64,000 nt of DNA from Pseudomonadota bacterium (GCA_020160755.1 JAIUPN010000007.1:62001-126000); one strand, 5' to 3'; positions 34,499-43,566 are shown, counted from the first letter of the stretch. The notes: generated by a model not told the origin, from the sequence alone. Made by a program: numbers and translations.

Positions 34499-35298
34499 CA
34501 GGCGGCCTTCCGTGCGCCGAGTTCGAGGCCGGTGTTGCGCGGGTCGTCGTGGCGCCCGACCCAATGCGGCGCGATCCATTCGCCGGGCACCTTGCGCAGC
34601 AGCGTGCCGCCGGTTGCTGTGCCGCCCTCGACATATTCCATGCCGACAAGGCGGCGGACGGGGATGTCGGCGAGCGGGTCGTACGCCGATTCACGCAAGG
34701 TGATCGTCCCCGTCATGGCGCGGCGCCCGCTATAGTTGCGCTGCCAGTTGAGGCGGGTGAGGAAGACGTCGCCGTCGAACTCGCCCGGCGTGTCGATCGA
34801 CGGCATGCCCTTGTAGCAGAAGAGATGTTCCTCGAACGTCAGCGGCGCGTCGATCGCCTCGCCGATCGTGCCCTCGATCTCGAAATAGGCGACGCCGTGG
34901 CGCGAGCAGGTCGCGCGCAGATGGTCGCCGTTGCGCTCGAAATGCGTCTCGGCGATCTTCTTCGGCTCGCCGAAGCGTTCGCGGCCCGAGGTGACGACGG
35001 TTTCGCCCTCCATCGCCATATGGAAGCAATAGGCGCCCGGCGCGCCCTCATGGGTACAATTGACCCCGACGGTCAGCGCGCCAATCTCGACCGTGTCGGT
35101 TTCGGTCACGTGCATCGCGACATGAACCATCTGCAGCCAGATTTCCGGGCGTTCGACCGCGACAAGCGGCTGCGGCAGCAGCGCCGCGATCACTTCGGGA
35201 TCGGTCTCATAGGTGGCGCGGATTCCATAGACGGTATTCTTGAGCATCCCCGGCGCGCGCGTTTCGACGGGTCCCTGGACATAACGCAATCTCGACAT
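34498..35298 (-). CDS. Acetoacetate decarboxylase-like protein
   Basis: 266 residues from ATG 35298 with GGAGAA upstream. The motif RERFGEPKKIAE carries the Lys-Lys pair that forms the Schiff base in acetoacetate decarboxylase (first or second Lys). Overall length and beta-rich pattern agree with the ADC superfamily. Many members are not decarboxylases but aldolase-dehydratases or of unknown role, so the reaction is open. It lies between a Rieske oxygenase and an SDR in a four-gene leftward operon. Confidence 0.82.
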   Translation of the reverse strand: MSRLRYVQGPVETRAPGMLKNTVYGIRATYETDPEVIAALLPQPLVAVERPEIWLQMVHVAMHVTETDTVEIGALTVGVNCTHEGAPGAYCFHMAMEGETVVTSGRERFGEPKKIAETHFERNGDHLRATCSRHGVAYFEIEGTIGEAIDAPLTFEEHLFCYKGMPSIDTPGEFDGDVFLTRLNWQRNYSGRRAMTGTITLRESAYDPLADIPVRRLVGMEYVEGGTATGGTLLRKVPGEWIAPHWVGRHDDPRNTGLELGARKAA

Positions 35299-35366
35299 CG
35301 CAATTCTCCCGATGGCGCCCGCGGGCGCAATAAGCGGATCGATCCGCATGGAACGAAAATGGGCTG

Positions 35367-36377
35367 TTATTCGGCCGCTTCGACGAGGCGGCTTCCGTCG
35401 GGCCCGTCGGCGTAAAATTGCTCGAAATAGCGGCGGAAGCGCAGGATCGGGCCATCACCGTCGCACAGATAGGGCCGCGCACGGTGGATTTTGTTGTGCC
35501 AGATCGGAATGTCACCCTCGACGCCCTTCTGCCCGCACGTATTTTCGATCGCTGCCTCGATCGCCTTTTCCTCAGGCGAACCTGGCGCGACCTTCGGGTG
35601 GGTGAAGCAGAAGCGTAGCTCGACATCGTCGGCCTCAACCGGGGTCGCGATGACGAGCAGCGACAGCTCGACCAGCCCGCTCAGCCGCGTGAATTTCTGC
35701 CCCGCGCCGTTCTGGACTGTCTCGACCGAATAGGGGAGCTGCTTGCGCTCGCCCGTCGGCAAGTCGATCGTGCGGTGGCCGCGCGCGACGCTGCGCCGCC
35801 GCACACCCTCATAATCGGTCTCGCCCTCGGGCACTGCATCCATTGCGTGGACATAGGCGAAATGCGCGACGTCGACGCCATTTTCCGCAATTTCCTGGGG
35901 GTTGCTGGCAAAGCGCCATTCGCGCTTGACCGGTTCGGCGAAGGCCGGGTCGGTAAATTCGGGATAATCGATGACGTCGAACATCGGTGCTGCATCGTCG
36001 GGGTGATACCAGGCCCAGATGACGCCGCTGCTTTCGGTCACGGGGTAGGACTTCGCCAGCGGCTCGCGTTTCGCGCGCGGCGGAAAGGCCTTGGCATAGG
36101 GAATCTTGCTGCAGAAGCCGTCGGGGCGAAACGCCCAGTGATGGAACGGGCAGCGCAGGCTGTCGCCCTCGACCTGCCCGCCATGCCCCATATGCGCGCC
36201 AAGGTGCGGGCAATAGGCATCGAGAAGGCCCGCCTCGCCGCTCTCGTTGCGGAAGAGCACGAGGTCGCGTCCGAAATAATGGACCGGCCGGACATCGCCC
36301 ACTTTCAGCTCGGCACCATAACCGACCCCGAACCAGCCATAGGGGATGGGCATCGGAAAGCGTTCAACCTGTGGCAC
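35367..36377 (-). CDS. Rieske non-haem iron oxygenase, KshA-like (second copy)
   Basis: 336 residues. Cluster ligands C56-x-H58 and C76-x2-H79 with the standard 17-residue spacing; iron site D169-x2-H172-x4-H177 within NGVDVAHFAYVH. 'FRRYFEQFYADG' near the C-terminus matches the KshA-like pattern. Loop length makes it the more typical of the two Rieske proteins. It may be the 3-ketosteroid 9-alpha-hydroxylase oxygenase; the other copy is an equal candidate until tested. First gene of the operon Rieske-ADC-SDR-MFS. Confidence 0.89.
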   Translation of the reverse strand: MPQVERFPMPIPYGWFGVGYGAELKVGDVRPVHYFGRDLVLFRNESGEAGLLDAYCPHLGAHMGHGGQVEGDSLRCPFHHWAFRPDGFCSKIPYAKAFPPRAKREPLAKSYPVTESSGVIWAWYHPDDAAPMFDVIDYPEFTDPAFAEPVKREWRFASNPQEIAENGVDVAHFAYVHAMDAVPEGETDYEGVRRRSVARGHRTIDLPTGERKQLPYSVETVQNGAGQKFTRLSGLVELSLLVIATPVEADDVELRFCFTHPKVAPGSPEEKAIEAAIENTCGQKGVEGDIPIWHNKIHRARPYLCDGDGPILRFRRYFEQFYADGPDGSRLVEAAE

Positions 36378-36512
36378 TGTCAGTCTCCCGGATGGCCGTC
36401 CTTTCCGGGCGGCTCTTGTGGGCCAAGTGTATCGATTGCGCCGCGCGAGGTAAGACCAAAATGGCGCACAGTTTGTGCGTCGTGACGAACAATGGCCTTG
36501 GACGGAACCCGA

Positions 36513-37421
36513 TCAGTAGCGCGCCGCCAATGAAGCCGCCATCGACGGGCGCACCTTCACGCGGCTGAATTGGCGGACCAGATAGTCGATGAAGGCGCGC
36601 GTCGCGACCGACATGATCCCCGGCGAATAGACGACCCAGCATTTGCGGTCGTAAAAGGACCATTCGGCGTCGAGCGCCAGCATCCCGCCGCTCGCGAGGT
36701 CCTGCCGCACGATGCTGACCGGCAGGCTTGCGATGCCGAGCCCCTTGCGCGCGGCGCTGCGCAGCGCGATGCCGCTGTTGCTCATCCAGCGTGGACCCAC
36801 CTTGACGCTGATGTCGTCGTTGAAGCTCATCGTCGCGCTGAGATCGGTCAGGCAGTCATGCTCGAGCAGGTCCTGCGGGGTTTCGGGCCAGCCGCGCGCG
36901 GCGACATATTCGGGGGCGGCGCACAGGCAGTAGGACAGATAGCCGAAGGTGCGCGCGCGCAGGTTCGAATTGGGCAGGATGCCATAGCGGATGACGACGT
37001 CGAACCGCTCCTGCACGATCTCATTCTCGTTGAGATAGGCGATCGGCTCGATCACGATGCCCGGATGGTCGGTACTGAATTCGGCGAGCAGTGCGGACAT
37101 GAAGTCCGACCCGAAGATATCGCTGAGCCCCACGCGCAGGCGCCCGACGGGCTCGGTGCTGTAACGGCCGACCTGTTTTTCGACCTCGCTGAGGCGCAGC
37201 TGAAGCTCGGCGCATTCGCGGTGGAAACTTTCGCCCGCGCCGGTCAGCGACAGACGGCGGGTGGTGCGGACGAGCAGCTGGACGCCCAGCCGCTCCTCCA
37301 GTTCGTGCACCGTCTTGCTGATATAGGATTTGGAAACCCCCAGATGATCGCCCGCGGCAGTGAAACTGCCCTGCTCGACAACCGCCAGAAATTCCTCGAT
37401 TCCGCGCCAGCTCGACATCAT
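36513..37421 (-). CDS. LysR-family transcriptional regulator
   Basis: 302 residues. N-terminal winged HTH: 'IEEFLAVVEQGSFTAAGDHLGVSKSYISKTVHELEERLGVQLLVRTTRRLSLT', followed by the periplasmic-binding-like effector domain (VGLSDIFGSDF onward). Same direction as the Rieske operon and 135 bp upstream of it, so it may be transcribed separately. Of the CrgA/AaeR-type group by general pattern. Effector unknown. Confidence 0.9.
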   Translation of the reverse strand: MMSSWRGIEEFLAVVEQGSFTAAGDHLGVSKSYISKTVHELEERLGVQLLVRTTRRLSLTGAGESFHRECAELQLRLSEVEKQVGRYSTEPVGRLRVGLSDIFGSDFMSALLAEFSTDHPGIVIEPIAYLNENEIVQERFDVVIRYGILPNSNLRARTFGYLSYCLCAAPEYVAARGWPETPQDLLEHDCLTDLSATMSFNDDISVKVGPRWMSNSGIALRSAARKGLGIASLPVSIVRQDLASGGMLALDAEWSFYDRKCWVVYSPGIMSVATRAFIDYLVRQFSRVKVRPSMAASLAARY

Positions 37422-37480
37422 CCCATCCCCAAAAGGCCGGGATGCTCTATCAAGCAGGCGCCCGAATGCAATTGACTACA

Positions 37481-37506
37481 AGCCCCTCCCCCTAAGGGGA
37501 AGGGCT
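37481..37506 (-). terminator. Stem-loop after amidohydrolase gene
   Basis: Arms 37481-37491 and 37496-37506 pair over 11 bp with one mismatch and a 4-base loop, just below the amidohydrolase stop at 37515. On the minus strand it is followed by a short TTGT stretch. Probable terminator separating it from the LysR gene. Confidence 0.55.
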
Positions 37507-37514
37507 CGCCTCGC

Positions 37515-38708
37515 TCATTCCGCCGCCTGCTTGACGAACAGTTCGCGGCGCGGGCCGATTTCGCCCGCGACCTTCCACAGCGCATCGGCATCGACGTCGT
37601 AGACATCGAGCGCGTTGATTCCGAGCATCGCCTGGATATCGTCGTCGGGCAGGCCGCCGAGGCTGACCGTCATCTTTTCGAGCGTGCTCGGCCAGGTGCC
37701 CTCGGGGTGCGGATAATCGGTGCCCCACAGGATGCGGTCGACGCCGATGTCGTAATAGGCCTGCGTCGTTTCCTCGTCGGGCAGCGCCGAACAGCCGACC
37801 CACACGTTGCGCGCGAAATACTCGCTCGGCTTCATGCTCATATTGGCATAATAATCGCCGAGCTTGCCGCTCGTGTGCTTCGCCGACGCGCGGATATCCA
37901 TCAGCTGCATCACCCACGGGAACCAGAATTCGCCGCCCGCCTCGGTGAAGCAGACCTTGAGTTGCTTATATTCCTCGAACACTCCGCCGAAGGTCATCGA
38001 CCAGAGCGGCCGGGTCATCCAGAAGGCGAATTCGCACAAATAGGTGCCGATCCAGCCGGGCTGCGTCGTGTCATAGGCCGGCGAGCCCCCCGAATGGAAA
38101 TGCAGCGGCATGTTATAGTCCTGGAGCATCGCCCAGATCCGGTGATATTTGGTGTGGTTGTAAAGGTCGTACCCCTCGGTGATCGCGGGGAAGAACACGC
38201 CCTTCAGGCCGTTCTTGCGCGCCCATTCGATCTCCTTCGCGGTTTCATCGAGATCGTAGAGCGCCGGGATCACCGCAAGGCCGATGCGGCGGTGCGGATC
38301 GTCCTGGCAGAATTCGGCCAGCCAGCGGTTGTGCGCGCGCGCGCCCGCCCATTGCAGTTCGGCGCGTGCAGCATTGGGCCGCAGCCCGATGTCGGCGCCG
38401 AAGGGCGGCGCATTGCGTTCGGTGATGCCGTCGGGGAACAGCACCTCGGCCGCGACCCCGTCCTGATTGAGCACGCGGTTGCGGATCGTGCCGTCCCACG
38501 CGCCTTCGAGTCCGTCGCCGACGCGCGCGCGCCACTTGGTGTTGAAGTCGTCGATCAGGAAGCGCTTTTCATGCTCTTCGCGCGCCTTGATCTCGAGCTG
38601 GACGGTCTCGTCGAACTGCTGGTGATATTTCGATTCGAGATAGTCGCGATAGCGCTCGGGCGGGAGGCCGACGTGGCCGTCCGACGAAATGACAAGGTAA
38701 CGATCCAT
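37515..38708 (-). CDS. Amidohydrolase-2 family metal-dependent hydrolase
   Basis: 397 residues from ATG 38708 with GAGAGGA upstream. Opens MDRYLVISSDGHVGLPPERY (Asp-x-His metal motif), continues with 'LHFHSGGSP' and 'RILWGTDYPHPEGTW', the amidohydrolase-2 TIM-barrel pattern shared with decarboxylases such as ACMSD and LigW and some C-C hydrolases. It probably decarboxylates or hydrolyses a carboxylated ring or ring-fission compound. Function within the cluster unknown. Confidence 0.86.
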   Translation of the reverse strand: MDRYLVISSDGHVGLPPERYRDYLESKYHQQFDETVQLEIKAREEHEKRFLIDDFNTKWRARVGDGLEGAWDGTIRNRVLNQDGVAAEVLFPDGITERNAPPFGADIGLRPNAARAELQWAGARAHNRWLAEFCQDDPHRRIGLAVIPALYDLDETAKEIEWARKNGLKGVFFPAITEGYDLYNHTKYHRIWAMLQDYNMPLHFHSGGSPAYDTTQPGWIGTYLCEFAFWMTRPLWSMTFGGVFEEYKQLKVCFTEAGGEFWFPWVMQLMDIRASAKHTSGKLGDYYANMSMKPSEYFARNVWVGCSALPDEETTQAYYDIGVDRILWGTDYPHPEGTWPSTLEKMTVSLGGLPDDDIQAMLGINALDVYDVDADALWKVAGEIGPRRELFVKQAAE

Positions 38709-38836
38709 ATTTCCTCTCCGCTTCATTCTTTCATGCGCGCCCTGCCCGGCCACTCTTTCGGGGCGGATCGGGCGCATGACGATGGTCCGACACTATGCGC
38801 TTCGCGCGCGGGAAAAAGCGGCCCGGCGGCAACGCA

Positions 38837-40060
38837 CTATCGCTCGTCATGAACAATGGCCGTATCGGATAGCGGCCGGGCCAGATGGTCGAGCAGCAAG
38901 GCAGCGCAGATCGCCGCCGCAATCGCGAAGGGCGCGGGCCGCCACCCCTGATAGGCCATCGACGCGAGAATCGGTGGCAGCGTGATCGACGCGCCCGCGA
39001 TCAACGTGATCGCCGAGGCGATGCCGACCTGCTCCTTCGCCGATCCCGCGAGCGACGCCGCGGCGCTGAAACCCGGCCGCGCCAGCCCGTAGCCGAAGCT
39101 CGCGAGCGCGAAGCCGGCCGCCGCCGCCCAGACGCCGCCGGGCATCGCCGCAACATTACCCGCGCACGCCAGCGCCACGCCCGCGCGCATCATCGTCCGC
39201 GGCGACAGCGACAGCAGCCGCACGAGTCCCCATTGCGCGAGCAGCGCGGAAATCGCACCCGCGGTCATCGCGATGCCGATCATCTGCTGCGCGGTTGCAG
39301 CACCCGCAGGCATCCGGTCGATGATCACGAAGCCGATCGTATAGAGGTTGATCGCCTGCGCCGAGCAGAGGAGCAGCCCGAAATTGAGATGCCGCCCGAT
39401 CACCCTGTGGCGCCACACGTCGGCCATGGTCGGCGCGTTCGGGTCGCTCGATGCGGTCGCGGTCACCGGCGAGGCCGCGGGAAGGAACAGCCACGACCCC
39501 GCCAGCGCCAGTGTGCCGAGCAACGCGAAGCCGAGCATCGGTCCCAGCGGCCCCAAGGGGTCGATCATCAACGTCGGCGCGATCGCGGGGCCGATGATCG
39601 TGCCGAGACTGAGCGCGCCCGCGAGGCCTGCGATCGCGTGCGTGCGCTGCGCCCCCTCGGTCCGCGCCGCGACCAGCGCCTGCGTCGCGGTCGCCGCCGC
39701 GGATCCCAGCAAGCCATAGATCGACCGCAACACGGCAAAGCAGCCGAAGGTCGCAAGCGGCGGCAGGATGGCCAGCAGGCCGAGCTCGACCGCCAGCGCG
39801 CAGCCGCCCATCGAAAGCACGAAGCCGACAAGGCCCGCGCGGATATAGAAGGCTGGCCCCGCGCGCCCGATCCGCGACACCCAGAAAGGCGAGCTGACCG
39901 CCCAGGTCAGCGCCGAGACCGAAAAGATGCCTGCGACGAGGAAATCGGGGATGCGCAGCATCCGGCCGATCGCCGGCATCACCGACACAAGGCCGATGTT
40001 ACCGATGGCGGTCAGGAAGGTCACCGCCCCCAGAAAGGGCAGCACCCATCGTGACCCCAT
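38837..40060 (-). CDS. MFS transporter
   Basis: 407 residues from ATG 40060; in-frame GTG 40081 and TTG 40087 are possible and nearer the stop of the upstream receptor gene, and no clear ribosome site decides. Twelve hydrophobic segments beginning RWVLPFLGAVTFLTAIGNIG; the usual basic loop motif is weak, as in the TetA/CynX-like drug or metabolite group. Downstream of the second TonB receptor by 40 bp, suggesting outer- and inner-membrane steps of one uptake route, or efflux. Confidence 0.87.
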   Translation of the reverse strand: MGSRWVLPFLGAVTFLTAIGNIGLVSVMPAIGRMLRIPDFLVAGIFSVSALTWAVSSPFWVSRIGRAGPAFYIRAGLVGFVLSMGGCALAVELGLLAILPPLATFGCFAVLRSIYGLLGSAAATATQALVAARTEGAQRTHAIAGLAGALSLGTIIGPAIAPTLMIDPLGPLGPMLGFALLGTLALAGSWLFLPAASPVTATASSDPNAPTMADVWRHRVIGRHLNFGLLLCSAQAINLYTIGFVIIDRMPAGAATAQQMIGIAMTAGAISALLAQWGLVRLLSLSPRTMMRAGVALACAGNVAAMPGGVWAAAAGFALASFGYGLARPGFSAAASLAGSAKEQVGIASAITLIAGASITLPPILASMAYQGWRPAPFAIAAAICAALLLDHLARPLSDTAIVHDER

Positions 40061-40099
40061 CGACGACGGGGACGAAAGCACCGGCAACGGACCGCTCGA

Positions 40100-42409
40100 T
40101 CAGAAGCGGATGCGAAGCTCGCCGCCGAAACTGCGCGGATCGCCATATTGGCCGAGCGTCAGCACGCCGAGGTTGATCGCGCTGACCTTATATTCCTTGT
40201 CGGTCAGATTCTTGCCCCACAGCGCAAGCTCGGCCGTCGTGCCGCCGCCAAGCTCGATCCCGGCGAGCGCGATGCGCCCGTCGAGCAGCCCGTAGGACGG
40301 CATCTTCGCGAGCGGGTCGGGGGTGATCGACGAATATTGGCTGCTGCGCCAGCTATAGTTCAGGCTCGCCTCCAGCCGCCCCGGACCAACGTCGTGCCGA
40401 TAGAGCGCACCGACCTGGTAGTTCCACTTCGGCACGCGCGAGAGGACATAGGTGTCGGTCACATCGGTGCCGTCGGGCAGGATGAAATCGGTGTAGCGCG
40501 CATCGACATAGCCGCCGCCGAAATTGATCGTGAAGCCATCGACCGGACGCAGCGTTCCCTCGACCTCGAAGCCGGTGAATTTCGCCTTGCCCGCGTTGAT
40601 GATGTTCGTCGTGACCAGCGACGGCACGAACACCCCGGCCTGGAAATCCTTGTAGATCGAGTGATAGACGGCGGCGCTCAGGTTGAGCGCGTTGCCGAGC
40701 CCCGCATATTTCACACCCAGTTCGAACGACGTCAGCTTTTCGGGATTATAGGCCGTCATGAAAGCGGTGTTGGTCGCCGCGGTATCGTTGATGCCGCCGC
40801 TCTTGAACCCCGTCGCGACGCGCGCATAGACCGAGAAATCGGGCTGGATCTTGTAGAGGATGTTGAATTCGGGGTTGAACCGTTTCCACACGCCTGAATT
40901 TTCGAGCGGGCTTAGGTCGGTATATCCGATCCCGCCCGCGCCCGGCCGCGCTCCCGCCGCCGGCCCGCCGCTGCGCGTTACCGGATTGCCGTTCGCATCG
41001 CGCAGAAACACCCCCGAACCCGGCGCCGCAGGATTGGTGCGATAGGCCGAGTTAGAGAGCAGCAGCTCGTAGGCGTGCTTGGACTCCCGCGTGTAGCGAA
41101 GCCCGACCGACGCGGTCAGCTTCTCGTCCAGCATCTGCGGCGTCCAGGCGATCTGGCCGTAACCGGCGTAAGATTTCGAATTGCCCCCACGCTCGCTGAT
41201 GTCGAAGGCGTTGCCCCCGAACTGGAAGTTCCAGCGCGGGTTATACACATCATACTCGTCGTCGAGGTAGAAGGCGCCCAGCGTGTATTTGAAGTCGCCG
41301 ACGGTCCCGATCGCCTGGAATTCCTGCGTAAACTGCTTGTAATTATTGTCGAGAATGATGCGCAGCAGGTCGAGTGGGCTGCCGTCGAAATCGCTCGCCG
41401 ACCGGGTCATGGCGGTCCGCCGTGCGGTGATCGATTTGAGCGTGAGGTCGCCGATACCGGGTTCCCATTCGAGCGTCAGCGCATGACCGTTGGTGCGATA
41501 GTCGCTGCGCAGCGCGCTTTGCGCCCCGATCTCGCGTGTGCGGCCGGTGACGACATAGGGCGCCATCAGCGCATTCACGAACGCGGTCGCACCCGATCCG
41601 GTGACCGCAGTCGCAGCGAGCTGGTTCGGCGTGCCCTTGCTGTCCGAAATATCATAGCTGTAAAGCGCGCTGAAGCTGCCCGACGGACGCCACAACAGGT
41701 CCGCGCGCGCCGCCCACAATTCCTCTTCGCCGAAATTATCCTTGCGCAGCGAATTGCGGTAATAGCCGCCGTCGAGCTTGGTGATCACGCCGACCTTCGC
41801 ACTGAAGCCCGCCACTTCGGGCAGATCCACCGAAAGGCGCTGGTTGAACTGGCCCCAGCTTCCGGCGCCCGCGAGGAACTGCCCACCGAATTCGCCGCTC
41901 GGTTTGCGCGTGATCAGATTGACCGCGCCGCCGATCGTGTTCTTGCCGTACAAGGTGCCTTGCGGCCCGCGCAGCACCTCGACGCGTTCCAGATCGACGG
42001 TGTCGAAGGCCGCGCCGGTCGATTTTCCGATCGGCACCCCGTCGATATAGAGGCCCACGGGCTGGTCGCGCGCGAGGCTGGTGTCGGCCGACGGCGACAG
42101 GCCGCGGATCGTGATCAGCGGCCCGAAGCTGTTGCCGATCGTTTCGTTGATCTGGATGTTCGGAACGATGGTCGCGATGTCCGACACGTTGCGAACCTGC
42201 GCCCGGTCGATCGCGGCGCTGCTGACCGCGGAGACCGAAATCGGCACATCGACGAGCCGTTCTTCGCGGCGCTGCGCCGTGACGACGATCTCGCCTTCAC
42301 CGGTTGCCGCCCCCTCATCCTGACTCTCGGGCACCTGTGCGAATGCCAACGAAGAACTCAGCGCCGTCGTGACCGTGACCGCCGCCAAAGCCGCTCTCAG
42401 AATTACCAT
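40100..42409 (-). CDS. TonB-dependent outer-membrane receptor
   Basis: 769 residues from ATG 42409 with GAGGGAG 6 bases upstream. Signal peptide to about residue 24 (SSLAFAQ), TonB box/plug start EIVVTAQRREERLVDVPIS, plug motif GPQGTLYGKNTIGGAVN, and a barrel ending in Arg-Ile-Arg-Phe. Related in style to the receptor at 914 but clearly a separate gene. Co-directional with the MFS gene. Likely uptake of a hydrophobic organic substrate. Confidence 0.93.
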   Translation of the reverse strand: MVILRAALAAVTVTTALSSSLAFAQVPESQDEGAATGEGEIVVTAQRREERLVDVPISVSAVSSAAIDRAQVRNVSDIATIVPNIQINETIGNSFGPLITIRGLSPSADTSLARDQPVGLYIDGVPIGKSTGAAFDTVDLERVEVLRGPQGTLYGKNTIGGAVNLITRKPSGEFGGQFLAGAGSWGQFNQRLSVDLPEVAGFSAKVGVITKLDGGYYRNSLRKDNFGEEELWAARADLLWRPSGSFSALYSYDISDSKGTPNQLAATAVTGSGATAFVNALMAPYVVTGRTREIGAQSALRSDYRTNGHALTLEWEPGIGDLTLKSITARRTAMTRSASDFDGSPLDLLRIILDNNYKQFTQEFQAIGTVGDFKYTLGAFYLDDEYDVYNPRWNFQFGGNAFDISERGGNSKSYAGYGQIAWTPQMLDEKLTASVGLRYTRESKHAYELLLSNSAYRTNPAAPGSGVFLRDANGNPVTRSGGPAAGARPGAGGIGYTDLSPLENSGVWKRFNPEFNILYKIQPDFSVYARVATGFKSGGINDTAATNTAFMTAYNPEKLTSFELGVKYAGLGNALNLSAAVYHSIYKDFQAGVFVPSLVTTNIINAGKAKFTGFEVEGTLRPVDGFTINFGGGYVDARYTDFILPDGTDVTDTYVLSRVPKWNYQVGALYRHDVGPGRLEASLNYSWRSSQYSSITPDPLAKMPSYGLLDGRIALAGIELGGGTTAELALWGKNLTDKEYKVSAINLGVLTLGQYGDPRSFGGELRIRF

Positions 42410-42705
42410 GTTTGCTCCCTCGTCCCTCAACGGCTGGGTTCAACCGCCAATCTTCGGGCTTCTCGATGCTGGGCCCGATAGTTGATTGTGAGGATAACCA
42501 ACGAACTACGGCGGTAAAGCGCGCCATGGTGACCACACTGTTCACCTCCATGGCGAATGCGATCATGCCCGCGCGAGCGCGCAGGCCGCTTTCACAAAGG
42601 ATTTCAGTGAACTCATCGGTTCGTATGATTCTCCGATTACGCGAATGCCGGGCACGGAACCTGCGTCCCGGTATCGAGACGGCGCCTGGCCCAGCCATCG
42701 AAGAA
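42410..42705. promoter_or_regulatory. Intergenic region between TonB receptor and tRNA-Arg
   Basis: 296 bp without a gene. It should contain the receptor promoter. At 42522-42555 there is an inverted repeat with 8-bp arms CGCCATGG/CCATGGCG, with a slightly offset GGTGA-N9-TCACC pair inside it. No integrase, no direct copy of the tRNA 3' end and no terminator were recognised. Confidence 0.5.
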
Positions 42706-42782
42706 TGGTGCACCCGGCGGGATTCGAACCCACGGCCCCCAGATTAGGAATCTGATGCTCTATCCTGCTGAGCTACGGGTGC
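42706..42782 (-). tRNA. tRNA-Arg (anticodon CCT)
   Basis: 77 bases including an encoded CCA end. Read on the minus strand it has a 7-bp acceptor stem GCACCCG/CGGGTGC, D-arm with TAGCTCAGCAGGATAGAGC, anticodon stem CAGAT/ATCTG with loop TTCCTAA (anticodon CCT), variable loop and the T-arm GTGGGTTCGAATCCCGC. It decodes AGG. It stands at the border between the catabolic region and the housekeeping block, with its 3' end facing the catabolic side. Confidence 0.97.
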
Positions 42783-42831
42783 GCCGCGGTTCGTGTAGCG
42801 GCGCGGGGGGCAGAGCGTCAATCGGCGGGAA

Positions 42832-43299
42832 TCAATTCGCCGTTTCGGGCGGAACGATCGGCACGAGAAGCGGCATCGCGGCTATCCCGTCGTCGCGCAG
42901 CGCTTGCGCTTCGTCGGGCGAAGCCTGCCCATGGATCATATCCTCGGCCGCGCGTCCTTCGTGCATCGCCCGCGCCGCGTCGGCAAAATCGCGGCCCACC
43001 CAGCGCGACTGCGGCAACATTTCGGCCTGTTTTGCGGCAATATCGGCCAGCACCCGGCGCACGAGTTCGGGCGACGGTTCGTCACCGGCGGCGGGTTTCG
43101 CCGGCGCCTGAACGGGCTGCCGCTGGTTCGACTTGGCGCCTACCCGCGGCGCCATCACCGCCTTCGTAACCGTATCGTCACCGCACACCGGACAGTTGAT
43201 CAACCCCCGCGCCTGTTGTTCGGCAAAGCTGTCGCTGCTCGCAAACCAGGCTTCGAAACGGTGATCGCCGGCGGCACAACAAAGGTCGAAAACGATCAA
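42832..43299 (-). CDS. DUF1178 family protein
   Basis: 155 residues if started at TTG 43299, two bases after the glutaredoxin stop; no ATG or GTG fits the family start (I/LIVFDL..C..GH-F..WF). A zinc-ribbon-like set of cysteines (CC near residue 7-8, CPVCG near 37-41) is present, then a Pro/Ala-rich linker and a helical C-terminus with SRWVGRDFADAARAMHEG, the family's conserved end. Function unknown. In many alphaproteobacteria it neighbours grxC and comF, as here. Confidence 0.85.
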   Translation of the reverse strand: MIVFDLCCAAGDHRFEAWFASSDSFAEQQARGLINCPVCGDDTVTKAVMAPRVGAKSNQRQPVQAPAKPAAGDEPSPELVRRVLADIAAKQAEMLPQSRWVGRDFADAARAMHEGRAAEDMIHGQASPDEAQALRDDGIAAMPLLVPIVPPETAN

Positions 43300-43301
43300 G
43301 G

Positions 43302-43562
43302 TCAGCCAAGCCCCAGCATGGGATCGAGCCCGCCGCGCGCGTCGAGCGCCGCAAGGTCGTCGCTGCCGCCGACATGCTGGCCGTCGATGAATATCTGCGG
43401 GACGGTGCGCGCACCGCCGGCGCGCGCGACCATTGCGTCGAACCCGGCGCGATCCGTCGTCAGGTCGATCTCCTGATATTCCACGCCCTTGCGATCGAGC
43501 AGCGCCTTCGCGCGCGTACAATAGGGGCAAAAGAATTTGGTAAAAACTTCGATCTTGGCCAT
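43302..43562 (-). CDS. grxC: Glutaredoxin 3
   Basis: 86 residues, the usual length. Active site CPYC at 12-15, 'TVPQIFIDGQHVGGSDDL' with the cis-Pro and GSH-binding residues. Dithiol glutaredoxin that reduces disulfides using glutathione. AGGA lies 7 bases upstream of ATG 43562. Sits between comF and the DUF1178 gene in one transcription unit. Confidence 0.97.
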   Translation of the reverse strand: MAKIEVFTKFFCPYCTRAKALLDRKGVEYQEIDLTTDRAGFDAMVARAGGARTVPQIFIDGQHVGGSDDLAALDARGGLDPMLGLG

Positions 43563-43566
43563 GCGG

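Noticed and set aside
10222..36377. Naming one of the two Rieske proteins KshA outright
   Set aside because: Both keep KshA-like cluster, iron site and C-terminal pattern, and no reductase neighbour decides. Calling one would be guesswork, so both are listed as KshA-like.
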